Assembly (NCBI GenBank): GCA_031546985.1
Contig: JAVBJN010000022.1
Coordinates: 97,234-161,233, forward strand
Length of the DNA stretch: 64,000 nucleotides
Source of the DNA: JAVBJN01 sp031546985
GTDB lineage: Bacteria > Bacteroidota > Bacteroidia > Chitinophagales > Chitinophagaceae
Reading direction: 5' to 3'
Shown here: in pieces, positions 17,342 to 25,738 of the stretch
How positions within the stretch are numbered: the stretch's first letter is position 1
How the letters are laid out: each line of letters starts with the position of its first letter
Position numbers and translations under genes: made by a program
Notes under the pieces: model-generated
Told to the model about the DNA's origin: nothing
Databases searched by the model: none
What the model saw: the letters and a program-made list of their open reading frames with translations, nothing else

Positions 17342-18109
17342 ATGAGCAAGCAGAAAAACGGACCAACCCGTATTATGCTCGTAGATGATGAGCAGCCTTG
17401 TCTTGATGTATTACACGCCTTGCTTACCGATGAATTGGGCACTGATGCTGAAATCCATATGTCCAGCAACCCCGAAGAGGCGTTGCAGATGATCAAAAAG
17501 ATAAAACCAGACCTGGTTTTTATGGATATTGAGATGCCGCTGATGAACGGATTTACCTTGCTCGACAAGCTGAAACCCGTTGATTTTGAGGTGATCTTTA
17601 CCACCGCTTACGACCAGTTTGCCGTTAAGGCGTTCCGGTTCTCGGCGCTGGACTACCTGCTGAAACCTATGGACCCGGATGAGCTGAAAGACGCCCTGGT
17701 GAAATATGAAGAACGTAAGAGTTCCGAATCTTTCAACACCCAGATCGATCTGCTGCTGGATAACATCAACACACAGAGTAATCCGTTTAAGCGTATTGCG
17801 ATCCACTCCAACGATGGTATTATGTTTACCAACGTATCGGAAATTATCCGTTGTGAGTCGGAAAACAACTACACCTATTTCTTTATGACCGGTGGCCGTA
17901 AACTGCTGGCATCCAGAACGCTGAAGGATTTTGAAGACCTGCTGAGCGACAGCGGCTTCTTTAGGGTGCACCAATCGCACCTGATAAACCTGCAGCACAT
18001 AAACCGCATGATCAAAGGCGATGGCGGTTACCTCATTATGAGCGACAACTCCAATGTGCCTATAAGCCGTAACAAACGCGAGGCTTTGCTTAAAGCCGTA
18101 CAGGATTAA
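17342..18109 (+). CDS. LytTR-family response regulator
   Basis: A 255-residue regulator. The receiver domain (8-125) has the acidic pocket VDDEQ, the phosphoacceptor D62 in VFMDIEMPLMNG, the conserved Thr in FTTAYD and Lys in LLKPMD. A C-terminal LytTR DNA-binding domain (about 150-255) carries FTNVSEIIRCESENNYTYFF and FFRVHQSHLINLQHINRM. It should be phosphorylated by the kinase encoded just upstream and bind direct-repeat sites at its targets, which cannot be identified from this window. A hairpin terminator follows. Confidence 0.95.
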   Translation: MSKQKNGPTRIMLVDDEQPCLDVLHALLTDELGTDAEIHMSSNPEEALQMIKKIKPDLVFMDIEMPLMNGFTLLDKLKPVDFEVIFTTAYDQFAVKAFRFSALDYLLKPMDPDELKDALVKYEERKSSESFNTQIDLLLDNINTQSNPFKRIAIHSNDGIMFTNVSEIIRCESENNYTYFFMTGGRKLLASRTLKDFEDLLSDSGFFRVHQSHLINLQHINRMIKGDGGYLIMSDNSNVPISRNKREALLKAVQD

Positions 18110-18151
18110 ACCACCTACGCCAGCAAAATATTTGCGAAAGCAACAGAAACA

Positions 18152-18183
18152 AGAAACCCCTTCTAAAGCTAGAAGGGGTTTCT
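18152..18183. terminator. Shared terminator hairpin between the LytTR gene and atpG
   Basis: 14-bp perfect stem with arms 18152-18165 (AGAAACCCCTTCTA) and 18170-18183 (TAGAAGGGGTTTCT) and a 4-base loop. Only short T stretches flank it (TTTCTCT on plus, TTTCTTGTTT on minus). It lies between convergent genes. Confidence 0.75.
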
Positions 18184-18210
18184 CTAGTAAGGCATGTTCG
18201 GAGTATGGTT

Positions 18211-19095
18211 TTACGAACCTTGCAGGGCAGCAGCACCACTCACGATCTCGGTGAGCTCGGTAGTAATGGCAGCCTGACGTGCACGGTTGTAAGAGATTTT
18301 GAGTGTTTTGAGGATTTCGCCGGCATTTTCAGAGGCTTTATCCATTGCAGTCATACGGGCACCGTGCTCAGAAGCGTTGGCATCCAGCAGGGCTTTGAAG
18401 ATTTGCGTGTTCAGGATCTTAGGCATCAGTTCGCCTACCAGCTCTTCTTTATTAGGTTCGAAGATAAATTCGGAACGGGTTTCGTTCTCGCCACTTTCTA
18501 CTTTAGGAATAGGCAGGTAATCTTCGATCACAAATTTTTGGGTAGCAGCGTTTTTGAACTGGCTGTATACCACTTCTACTTTATCGAAACGGCCTTCGAG
18601 GAACATGGTTTGTACATCTTCGGCAATTGCTTTTACGTTGTCGAAAGTGAGGCGGCCAAAGATAGTCCAATGAGAATCGAGCACTTTTAAACCTTGTTTG
18701 GTTAAGTTTTCGAATCCTTTTTTACCCAGCGGCATTACATATACATTACCTTTTGCGTCTTGGGCAGCGTAAGCTTCTTTAATGCGCAGGCGGGTAATTT
18801 TAATGATGTTGGCGTTATACGCACCACACAATCCACGATCGGAAGTGATAGGGATCATGAGTACTTTCTCTACTGGTCTTTCCTGAGCCAGCGCCAGTTC
18901 CATATCGCCTTCCAGGTTGGTAACAATGTTACTCAGCATTTCCTGAAGCTTGTTGGCATAAGGGCGCATCTGAAGAATAGCGTCCTGAGCACGGCGCAGT
19001 TTAGCGGCACTCACCATCTTCATAGCTTTGGTAATCTGTTGGGTAGAAGTAACCGATTTAATCCTGTTACGTACCTCTTTAAGTTGACCAGACAT
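18211..19095 (-). CDS. atpG: F1Fo ATP synthase gamma subunit
   Basis: Central rotor shaft of F1. The 294-residue protein starts MSGQLKEVRNRIKSVTSTQQITKAMKMVSAAKLRRAQ and ends with KASENAGEILKTLKISYNRARQAAITTELTEIVSGAAAL, the two coiled-coil ends that form the shaft; the central part contains ITSDRGLCGAYN. All are family hallmarks. It is the last gene of its strand run, with a good promoter immediately upstream. atpD starts a separate unit at 62699, so the F1 genes are not contiguous here, as is common in Bacteroidota. Confidence 0.97.
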   Translation of the reverse strand: MSGQLKEVRNRIKSVTSTQQITKAMKMVSAAKLRRAQDAILQMRPYANKLQEMLSNIVTNLEGDMELALAQERPVEKVLMIPITSDRGLCGAYNANIIKITRLRIKEAYAAQDAKGNVYVMPLGKKGFENLTKQGLKVLDSHWTIFGRLTFDNVKAIAEDVQTMFLEGRFDKVEVVYSQFKNAATQKFVIEDYLPIPKVESGENETRSEFIFEPNKEELVGELMPKILNTQIFKALLDANASEHGARMTAMDKASENAGEILKTLKISYNRARQAAITTELTEIVSGAAALQGS

Positions 19096-19131
19096 ATTAG
19101 AATTGTGTGTATTGTTATGTTAAATCTGGCG

Positions 19132-19162
19132 CAAAATTAGTCATTGTGCGGCAAATATCCAA
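19132..19162 (-). promoter_or_regulatory. Promoter of atpG
   Basis: On the minus strand, TTG (19162-19160), 20 bases, then TAATTTTG (19139-19132) match the Bacteroidota -33/-7 consensus with ideal spacing, ending 36 bases before the atpG start codon. It suggests atpG can be transcribed independently of upstream genes. Confidence 0.6.
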
Positions 19163-19192
19163 TTACACAGTAGTCAATTCTTAAGAACGAAC

Positions 19193-19849
19193 TTATTGAT
19201 TCTGATTGAATACGTATTGTATAAGGTTGGCACCCATTTGCAGGGCTTTGCGGCGGTTGTCGGGCGGGTCGTTGTGCACTTCGGGGTCTTCCCAGCCATC
19301 GCCGAGGTCGCACTCATAGGAATAAAAGCAAATAAGGCGGCCCTGGTAAACGAGGCCATAACCTTTGGCCGCAGTGCCATCGTGCTCGTGAATTTTAGGT
19401 AAGCCTCCGGGAAAATTAAAGCGCTGGTGGTAAATAGGGTGGTCGTAAGGCAGTTCTACAAAATCGAGTTCGGGAAACACTTTTTTCATGGCTGGCCGCA
19501 CGTATTTGTCCATACCATAGTTATCATCTATGTGTAAAAAGCCACCCGCCATAAGGTAGTTGCGCAGGTTTTTGGCCTCTACATCATTAAACATAACCCG
19601 GCCGTGGCCTGTCATGTGCACAAACGGGTAGTTAAACAGCTCCTGGCTGCCTGCTTCGATCTGCGCCTCGCGGCTATCGAGATTGGTTTTGAGCTGCTGG
19701 TTGCAAAAAAGGGCCAGGTTCTTGAGCGAAGTAGGGTTGGCATACCAGTCGCCGCCACCGCCATATACCAGCAATGCCAGTTTCAATTGCTGCGCCTGGG
19801 CAGCAAAGCCCAGTAAAAAAACGGCCAGAACGAGGGTTAATCTTTTCAT
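19193..19849 (-). CDS. DUF4159 domain protein, exported
   Basis: A 218-residue protein with a signal peptide (LTLVLAVFLLGFAAQA) and a DUF4159 domain: LALLVYGGGGDWYANP, FVHMTGHGRVMFNDVEAKNLRNYL, GGFLHIDDNYGMDKYVRPAMKKV, LPYDHPIYH, GYGLVYQGRLICFYSYECDLGDGW. The fold is glutamine-amidotransferase-like, but no catalytic Cys is evident at the usual place and no function is established. Its ATG overlaps the rsmE stop by four bases (ATGA), so it is translationally coupled to rsmE. Confidence 0.88.
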   Translation of the reverse strand: MKRLTLVLAVFLLGFAAQAQQLKLALLVYGGGGDWYANPTSLKNLALFCNQQLKTNLDSREAQIEAGSQELFNYPFVHMTGHGRVMFNDVEAKNLRNYLMAGGFLHIDDNYGMDKYVRPAMKKVFPELDFVELPYDHPIYHQRFNFPGGLPKIHEHDGTAAKGYGLVYQGRLICFYSYECDLGDGWEDPEVHNDPPDNRRKALQMGANLIQYVFNQNQ

Positions 19850-20556
19850 GCATGAAGTGCGTTAAGCAGGGTTACCGCCACCATTCCGGCGGTTTCGGTA
19901 CGTAAGCGGGTATGCCCCAGGCTCACGGGTTTAAACTGCTGTGCTAACGCTAATTTAACTTCTTCTTCGGTAAAATCACCTTCGGGGCCAATTAAAATAA
20001 CAGTGTCTTTACTTTTTTGTGCCGCCTGCTGCAGCAAGGTCTTTTCTTCGGGCAGGCAATGGGCCACCAATCTTTGATCGGGTAGTGGCTGGGTTATGAA
20101 TTTTTCGAACTTAACCGCCTCGCTAAGCACCGGCAGGTAAAACTGTTGTGATTGCAACATGGCCGATACCAGTATATTGGTCCAACGGTCGGCATTGATC
20201 TTATCTTTTTCCGAGCGCTTGCAGAGCACCGGGGTTATGAATTGTATGCCTATTTCGGTAGCTTTTTCGAGAAACCACTCATTGCGGCTGGCATTTTTGG
20301 TAAAAGCCATGGCTACATGAATGCTTTGGGCTGGTGCAGGGTGTATTTGGGTTTGGTCTATAGATACGGTAGCCCGCTTACGGTTGTTGTCGGTAATGCT
20401 GCACCAGGCCTGCAGGCCACGCCCGTTGGTAAGCATAAGCTGGTGGCCATTGGTCATGCGCAGCACCTGTATGCAATGCTTGCTGGTAGGTTCGTCCAGG
20501 GTAAAGGAAGTCTGTTGCGGCTCCAGTTCGGGAGCATAAAATAAAGCCAGATTCAT
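19846..20556 (-). CDS. rsmE: 16S rRNA (uracil-1498-N3)-methyltransferase
   Basis: SPOUT-class methyltransferase that modifies U1498 of 16S rRNA. The 236-residue protein has an N-terminal PUA-like part (SKHCIQVLRMTNGHQLMLTNG) and the C-terminal trefoil-knot motifs AFTKNASRNEWFLEKATEIGI, CKRSEKDK, LIGPEGDFTEEEV and SLGHTRLRTETA. The ATG at 20556 gives the family start (NLALFYAPEL); the longer open frame upstream runs into repeat DNA. It overlaps the DUF4159 gene by four bases. Confidence 0.95.
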   Translation of the reverse strand: MNLALFYAPELEPQQTSFTLDEPTSKHCIQVLRMTNGHQLMLTNGRGLQAWCSITDNNRKRATVSIDQTQIHPAPAQSIHVAMAFTKNASRNEWFLEKATEIGIQFITPVLCKRSEKDKINADRWTNILVSAMLQSQQFYLPVLSEAVKFEKFITQPLPDQRLVAHCLPEEKTLLQQAAQKSKDTVILIGPEGDFTEEEVKLALAQQFKPVSLGHTRLRTETAGMVAVTLLNALHA

Positions 20557-20765
20557 GAGCGTAAAGATAGGGCGAAGATCGGTGATCTCTGATGTCTGAT
20601 TTGTCTGGCGCGGCCTTCGACATGCTCTGGCACCTGCCATGTGGTATTTGGCAGGTTTGTGCGGCGGGAGGAGTGTTCTCGCAGATAGCCCGGACCTGCC
20701 AGGTGCGCAGCTCCTGTCAGGTCCGGATACTGGGTATCTTCATCAATTAGAGGGGAAAATCTTGC
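20557..20765. repeat. Repeat-bearing gap between dnaB and rsmE
   Basis: No gene. It contains a GATC-rich piece (GATCGGTGATCTCTGATGTC, 20577-20596) of the same kind as at 1921 and 42944. It also holds an imperfect palindrome at 20691-20725 with arms CGGACCTGCCAGG and CCTGTCAGGTCCG (one mismatch), part of the CCTGCCAGGT family also seen near 26103-26212 and 37567. Confidence 0.6.
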
Positions 20766-20770
20766 GTAAT

Positions 20771-20798
20771 AAAAAAGCGAAACCGGAGTTTCGCTTTT
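20771..20798 (-). terminator. Terminator after dnaB
   Basis: Minus-strand stem AAAAGCGAAAC (20798-20788) with GTTTCGCTTTT (20783-20773), 4-base loop, T6 run. Confidence 0.9.
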
Positions 20799-20805
20799 AG
20801 GTATT

Positions 20806-22467
20806 TTAAAACGGTGTATCGTTGGGGTCGAACGGAGGGCGCGGAGGCATTTTGCCGGCACCGCCACCACCGTTGAAATCGTCTTCATCATCCCAGGGGA
20901 TATCGTTGGCTTTGGAAGGCAGGGTTTGGAAACCACTATCCTGTACAAATACTTTGGGTCCGCCGCCGCTGTTGGAAGAGTCAAAATCATCGTGGCTCCG
21001 GTTCATACCCTGGTTGGGCTTAAACGGTTGGAAACCACCAAAGTCATCGTCATCGCTACCCAAGTCTTCAAATTTCTGGAACTCCAGGCGGGCCTTCAGT
21101 TTTACCACGCCCAATTTACCGTTACGGTGTTTGGCAATATTGATGTGGGTTTCGCCCTGTACCGGTTCGCCCATTTCATTGCTGGTGATACCGTGGTACT
21201 CCGGACGGTAAATAAACATAACCATATCGGCATCCTGCTCAATCGCTCCCGATTCACGAAGGTCACTCAGCTGAGGCATCTTCGATTCTTTACGGTTTTC
21301 TACGGCCCGGCTCAACTGCGATAGGGCAATTACCGGAACGTTCAGCTCTTTGGCCAGCGCTTTAAGGTCGCGCGAGATTTTACTGATCTCCTGTTCACGG
21401 TTACCGCCTTTATCGATCGAGGCGGTCATCAGTTGCAGGTAGTCAATGATGATAAGCTGAATATCGTGCTTTTGTTTCAAACGGCGGCATTTGGCCCGCA
21501 GCTCAAATACGTTAAGCCCGGCCTGATCATCCAGGAAGATCGGCGCTTTGAGCAGGTTGCTCATACGCTGGTTAAGCTGTACAAACTCGTGCTCCTCGAT
21601 AGAACCCCGCACAATCTTTTCCATGGATACCTCTGTTTCGGCAGAGAGTAACCTTTTTACCAGCTGGGTAGCGCCCATCTCCAAAGAGAATACTGCTACC
21701 GGGAAGGCTTTCTTTTTATTGAGGGCTGCGTTGAGGGCGAGGTTCAGCGCAAAAGCTGTTTTACCCACCGACGGACGTGCCGCGAGAATGATTAAGTCGG
21801 TACGCTGCCAACCGGCCGTGATCTTATCCAGAGAAGGGAAGCCGCTGGGGATACCTGTAAGTTCGTCCTTACGGTTTTTGGCCTCTTCAATTTCCTTAAC
21901 GGTCTGGATCAGAACGTCTTTAATGTTGGTAAAGTTCTTACGAAGGTGTTTGTCTGTAATTTCATACAAACCGCTCTCCGCCTTATCCAGCAGGTCAAAT
22001 ACATCGGAGCCGTCTTCGTAGGCATCAGCAATTACCTCGCCCGAAATACGGATGAGCTCGCGCTGGATGTATTTTTCCATGATGATACGGGCGTGGGTAT
22101 CTACGTTGGCGCTCGATACTACCGCATTGGTGAGCTTGGTAATAAAGTAGGGGCCGCCTACAAACTCCAGATCACCGGTGTTGCGCAGTTCTTCTACCAC
22201 CGTAAGCAGATCTACCGGCATACCCTTGTCGAACAAACGACGGATAGCCGAGTACACGCGCTGGTGTGCTTCTACGTAAAGACAGTCCGGAGATTGAATG
22301 ATTTCAATTACGTCTGCCAGTTTCTGTTGCTCCAGCATAATGGCGCCAAGTACAGCTTCTTCCAGTTCGGGGGCCTGTGGCGGTATTTTGCCATAGACCA
22401 TCGCGCTCAAATCTGTCTTTTTGCTTCTGCCGGTGCCAAAATCTTTCTTTATGTTCGATAATGCCAT
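20806..22467 (-). CDS. dnaB: Replicative DNA helicase DnaB with long SSB-like acidic tail
   Basis: Hexameric 5'-3' helicase of the replisome. The N-terminal domain (residues 30-130, PPQAPELEEAVLGAIMLEQ) binds primase, and the RecA-like ATPase domain has Walker A AARPSVGKTAFALNLALN, Walker B LIIIDYLQLMT and SQLSRAVENR. At 553 residues it is longer than usual because of about 80 C-terminal residues after the helicase core (from SDDDDFGG near 470), rich in Asp, Gly, Asn and Pro and ending PPFDPNDTPF. The ATG at 22467 gives the MALSNIKKDF start; the only upstream option is a TTG. A perfect 14-bp palindrome lies 30 bp upstream. Confidence 0.96.
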   Translation of the reverse strand: MALSNIKKDFGTGRSKKTDLSAMVYGKIPPQAPELEEAVLGAIMLEQQKLADVIEIIQSPDCLYVEAHQRVYSAIRRLFDKGMPVDLLTVVEELRNTGDLEFVGGPYFITKLTNAVVSSANVDTHARIIMEKYIQRELIRISGEVIADAYEDGSDVFDLLDKAESGLYEITDKHLRKNFTNIKDVLIQTVKEIEEAKNRKDELTGIPSGFPSLDKITAGWQRTDLIILAARPSVGKTAFALNLALNAALNKKKAFPVAVFSLEMGATQLVKRLLSAETEVSMEKIVRGSIEEHEFVQLNQRMSNLLKAPIFLDDQAGLNVFELRAKCRRLKQKHDIQLIIIDYLQLMTASIDKGGNREQEISKISRDLKALAKELNVPVIALSQLSRAVENRKESKMPQLSDLRESGAIEQDADMVMFIYRPEYHGITSNEMGEPVQGETHINIAKHRNGKLGVVKLKARLEFQKFEDLGSDDDDFGGFQPFKPNQGMNRSHDDFDSSNSGGGPKVFVQDSGFQTLPSKANDIPWDDEDDFNGGGGAGKMPPRPPFDPNDTPF

Positions 22468-22496
22468 TGGTTCAATTCTTAAAGCTTTCAAAGGTT

Positions 22497-22510
22497 GGTT
22501 CCCGGGAACC
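22497..22510. promoter_or_regulatory. Perfect 14-bp palindrome upstream of dnaB
   Basis: GGTTCCCGGGAACC is fully self-complementary and lies 30 bp upstream of the dnaB ATG, a position suitable for an operator. No cognate regulator is known. Confidence 0.4.
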
Positions 22511-22813
22511 GTGTATTGGGCTGCCGTTTAGAGCAGCGGATACTTCCCCTACGCCGTAAATGTTTTGATTTACAACGCATGAGCATCAGGTTGGAGGCTT
22601 GTGCCAGAGCACATTTCCGTGGTTTTTAGTCTGCCTTCGGAGCCGCCATTTTTGCCCGTGCCATATTAAGTAATTGTTAATGGATTGGGGAAGGGACGGC
22701 TAAGGTAATGCCCCGCATGGGATTAAAAAAAACTTTTTCTTTCCAAATTTTATTAACGCTGCTACCCCTGGTTTGCACATGAATTCCTCTTAAGTTAACA
22801 CTTTTAATTGGGG

Positions 22814-22863
22814 TTATTCACATTATTAAAAGGTTGTTCTATGTTGTTTTGAGGTTATCCACA
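22814..22863. other. Two DnaA-box-like sites in the dnaB/pheT gap
   Basis: TTATCCACA at 22855-22863 is a perfect DnaA box, and TTATTCACA at 22814-22822 has one mismatch; same orientation, 41 bp apart, next to AT-rich DNA. This is the only perfect box I found, and single-mismatch boxes occur by chance at about this density. Confidence 0.3.
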
Positions 22864-23005
22864 TTTTGGTGTGAAAAAAGAAAAAGCTGCCCCTTGTGTT
22901 TTTACTGCCCGGATTTAAGTAGATTAAGGAGGTGTGGAAATGGGGAAAACTCGCCCGAAATGCTGTATTTTTATCCCCTTGTTAAGTATAAAATGCTGAG
23001 TCAGA

Positions 23006-25429
23006 ATGACAATTTCGTATAACTGGTTGTGTGAATATTTGCCTGTAAAGCCCGAGATAGAAGCGCTGGGCCATATCCTTACCTCGGTAGGTCTGGAAGT
23101 AGAAGGTATTGAAAAACAGGAAGCTGTGCCCGGCGGATTGGCCGGAATGGTGATAGGAGAAGTGCTGGAATGTGAAAAACATCCGAATGCGGATAAACTG
23201 AGCATCACCAAAGTAAGCATAGGCTCCGGCGATCTGTTAAAGATCGTTTGCGGTGCGCCCAATGTGGCAGCCGGCCAGAAAGTGGTGGTAGCCACCATTG
23301 GCGCTACACTGTACCCAACCGGGGGCGAACCGTTTGTAATTAAAAGATCAAAGATCCGCGGCGAAGAAAGCGAAGGCATGATTTGCGCGGAAGATGAAAT
23401 AGGCCTGGGCGAAAGCCATGCCGGTATTATGATACTGGATGGCGCTGCGGTGCCGGGTACGCCCGCTGCCGAGTACTTTAAACTGGCGGCGCCGGAGTAT
23501 GTATACGAAATAGGGCTTACCCCCAACCGTATGGATGCCATGAGCCACCTGGGTGTAGCCCGCGATGTGTGCGCTTATTTGTCGCACCATACGGGGCAGC
23601 CCCATGCGGTAAAGTTTCCGGAAGTAAAGCAGCCCGAAGCGGCCAATGCCGTGCAGGTGAGCATTACCATCGAAAACAAAGAAGCCTGTAAGCGCTACGC
23701 TGGCATTACCCTGAGCAATATTAAAGTAGGCCCCTCGCCGGAATGGATGCAGCAGCACCTGAAAGCGATTGGTGTGCGCCCCATCAATAACGTGGTAGAC
23801 ATTACCAATTTTGTATTGCACGAATGTGGCCAGCCGCTGCACGCATTTGACCTGGCTGCGGTAAAGGGCAACGCGGTAATTGTGAAAAACCTGCCCGCAG
23901 GCACCCCGTTTGTAACCCTCGACGAAAAAGAAAGAAAACTCGATGCTGCCGATCTCATGATCTGCAATGCCGAAGCACCTATGTGCATAGCCGGTGTATT
24001 TGGCGGACTAAATAGTGGTGTGTCTGATGCCACTACAGACTTGTTTCTGGAGAGTGCTACGTTTGATGGCGGTAGTGTAAGGTCTACTTCTTTCCGGCAT
24101 GGCCTGCGTACCGATGCGGCTGTGCGTTTTGAGAAAGGCACCGACATCAGCATGGTGCCATTTGCCCTGCAACGTGCGGTGCAACTGATTGCCGAAATAG
24201 CCGGTGGCAAAGTATCGGGCCCTATGCAGGACGTGTATCCAGCGCCTAAAGCCAAAACTACCGTAGAACTCAAATACAGCTACCTCGAAAAGGTGAGCGG
24301 CAAATATTATGCGCCCGAAACGGCCAAAAACATTCTGCAACTGCTGGGTTTTGAGCTGGTAGCGGACAATGAAACCGCAATGGTGGTGGCTGTGCCTTAC
24401 CACAAAACAGACATTGCACTGGCGGTAGATGTGATTGAAGAAATTATGCGGATAGACGGGCTGGACAATGTGCTGATGCCCGACCAGCTGCGGGTGCCGC
24501 TGCGTGGCGCGCGTGGCAATGATCATGATGCGTGGAAAGATAAAGTAGCATCCTGGTTAAGTGGCAAGGGCTTTAGCGAGATCTTTACCAACTCTATCAG
24601 CAACAGTAAATATTACGAAGCCGAATTTGGCGACCAGATGGTGCGCATGATCAACAACCTCTCTGCGGAGCTGGATGTAATGCGCCCCTCTATTCTCGAA
24701 AGCGGACTGGAAGCGGTGGCCTACAATCTGAACCGGAAAAATGAACAATTGTTTTTCTACGAGTTTGGTAAAACTTACCACAAAGACGAGAAAGGATACC
24801 ATGAACCAGAGAAATTGGGCATATGGATGTGTGGCAACAAGCAGGAAGCGGCCTGGAACCGTAAGGTGGAGAAAGTAGACATCTACTACGTAAAAGGCCT
24901 GGTAGAAAGCATGCTGGCCCGCACCGGACTCAACAAGTGCATGTGGCAGGTAGTAGAAAATAAAACCCTGCAACCTGCTTTGGAAATTGTGGTGAACAAT
25001 AAAGTAATTGGCCGCATTGGTGCGGTTAACGCTGCGCAACTGAACCGTTTTGATATTAAAACAGCAGTATGGTTTGCAGAGCTGGACCTGGCACAATGGA
25101 TTGCTTTGAGCAGCCGCAAAACACTGGAGTATAAAGAGATCTCTAAATTCCCGTCTATGCAGCGCGATCTGGCCCTGGTGCTGGATAAGGCGGTAGATTA
25201 TGCCAAAGTAGAAGCGGCGGTTAAAGCCCTGCGTTCACCGATTTTGCAAAGCATGAATTTATTCGATAAGTTTGAAAGTGAGAAGCTGGGCGAAGGCAAG
25301 AAATCGTATGGTGTGAGCTTTACCTTCCTTGACCCGCAGAAAACACTTACCGATACAGAGATTGATGCCGAAATGGCGCGCCTTATCGGTAAATTTGAAA
25401 AAGACCTGAACGCGATTATCCGGAAATAA
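23006..25429 (+). CDS. pheT: Phenylalanyl-tRNA synthetase beta subunit
   Basis: Large subunit of the heterotetrameric enzyme that charges tRNA-Phe. The 807-residue protein has the whole domain order: N-terminal ISYNWLCEYL, an EMAP-like tRNA-binding domain (about 40-150, CEKHPNADKLSITKV), the B3/B4 editing region (210-380, CKRYAGITLSNIKVGPSPEWMQ), B5 (400-470), the core catalytic-like domain and a C-terminal anticodon-binding FDX-ACB domain (715-807, SKFPSMQRDLALVLDKAV). The ATG at 23006 fits the family. pheS is not adjacent. The coiled-coil gene and zapA follow with 1- and 23-base gaps, a common arrangement in Bacteroidota. Confidence 0.97.
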   Translation: MTISYNWLCEYLPVKPEIEALGHILTSVGLEVEGIEKQEAVPGGLAGMVIGEVLECEKHPNADKLSITKVSIGSGDLLKIVCGAPNVAAGQKVVVATIGATLYPTGGEPFVIKRSKIRGEESEGMICAEDEIGLGESHAGIMILDGAAVPGTPAAEYFKLAAPEYVYEIGLTPNRMDAMSHLGVARDVCAYLSHHTGQPHAVKFPEVKQPEAANAVQVSITIENKEACKRYAGITLSNIKVGPSPEWMQQHLKAIGVRPINNVVDITNFVLHECGQPLHAFDLAAVKGNAVIVKNLPAGTPFVTLDEKERKLDAADLMICNAEAPMCIAGVFGGLNSGVSDATTDLFLESATFDGGSVRSTSFRHGLRTDAAVRFEKGTDISMVPFALQRAVQLIAEIAGGKVSGPMQDVYPAPKAKTTVELKYSYLEKVSGKYYAPETAKNILQLLGFELVADNETAMVVAVPYHKTDIALAVDVIEEIMRIDGLDNVLMPDQLRVPLRGARGNDHDAWKDKVASWLSGKGFSEIFTNSISNSKYYEAEFGDQMVRMINNLSAELDVMRPSILESGLEAVAYNLNRKNEQLFFYEFGKTYHKDEKGYHEPEKLGIWMCGNKQEAAWNRKVEKVDIYYVKGLVESMLARTGLNKCMWQVVENKTLQPALEIVVNNKVIGRIGAVNAAQLNRFDIKTAVWFAELDLAQWIALSSRKTLEYKEISKFPSMQRDLALVLDKAVDYAKVEAAVKALRSPILQSMNLFDKFESEKLGEGKKSYGVSFTFLDPQKTLTDTEIDAEMARLIGKFEKDLNAIIRK

Positions 25430-25430
25430 T

Positions 25431-25715
25431 ATGCAATTGATTGAGCAATTAGAAGAAAAGGTAAAACAACTGGTACGCAGGTACAGGCAGTTGCGGCAGG
25501 AGAATGCCGAGCTGCAGGAAAGGGTGTTTGGCCTGCTCAAATCGCTCGATCAGAAGCAACGCCAGATTGCAGAGCTGGAGCAGCGCATCCAGGGTATGCA
25601 GGTGGCCAATACGGGCAACAGCAACGATGATATGGATAAGAAGAAACTGAAAAAACAACTCAATGGTTATATCAAAGAGCTGGATAAGGTAATCGCTTCT
25701 TTGCGCAAAGATTAG
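25431..25715 (+). CDS. Small coiled-coil protein between pheT and zapA
   Basis: A 94-residue, almost wholly helical protein. Two charged heptad-repeat stretches (about 1-60 and 70-94: EQLEEKVKQLVRRYRQLRQE, KKKLKKQLNGYIKELDKVI) are joined by a polar NTGNSNDDMDKK linker. It starts one base after pheT and precedes zapA, so it is probably a cell-division accessory protein of the ZapB-like coiled-coil type; that role is inferred from position and shape only. Confidence 0.82.
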   Translation: MQLIEQLEEKVKQLVRRYRQLRQENAELQERVFGLLKSLDQKQRQIAELEQRIQGMQVANTGNSNDDMDKKKLKKQLNGYIKELDKVIASLRKD

Positions 25716-25738
25716 CCTGAACGTACAATACGACAACT

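Larger units (their letters stand above)
22468..23005. other. Long divergent intergenic region between dnaB and pheT
   Basis: 538 bases without a credible gene; a 62-codon frame at 22834-23022 has no protein-like features and overlaps pheT. Notable items are the palindrome at 22497-22510, an AT-rich stretch around 22720-22840 and two DnaA-box matches at 22814-22863. No known structured RNA was recognised. Confidence 0.6.

Noticed and set aside
20557..20640. 28-residue extension of RsmE
   Set aside because: Runs into repeat DNA; the family starts at the ATG at 20556.
22834..23022. 62-codon frame in the dnaB/pheT gap
   Set aside because: Overlaps the pheT start and has no protein-like composition.
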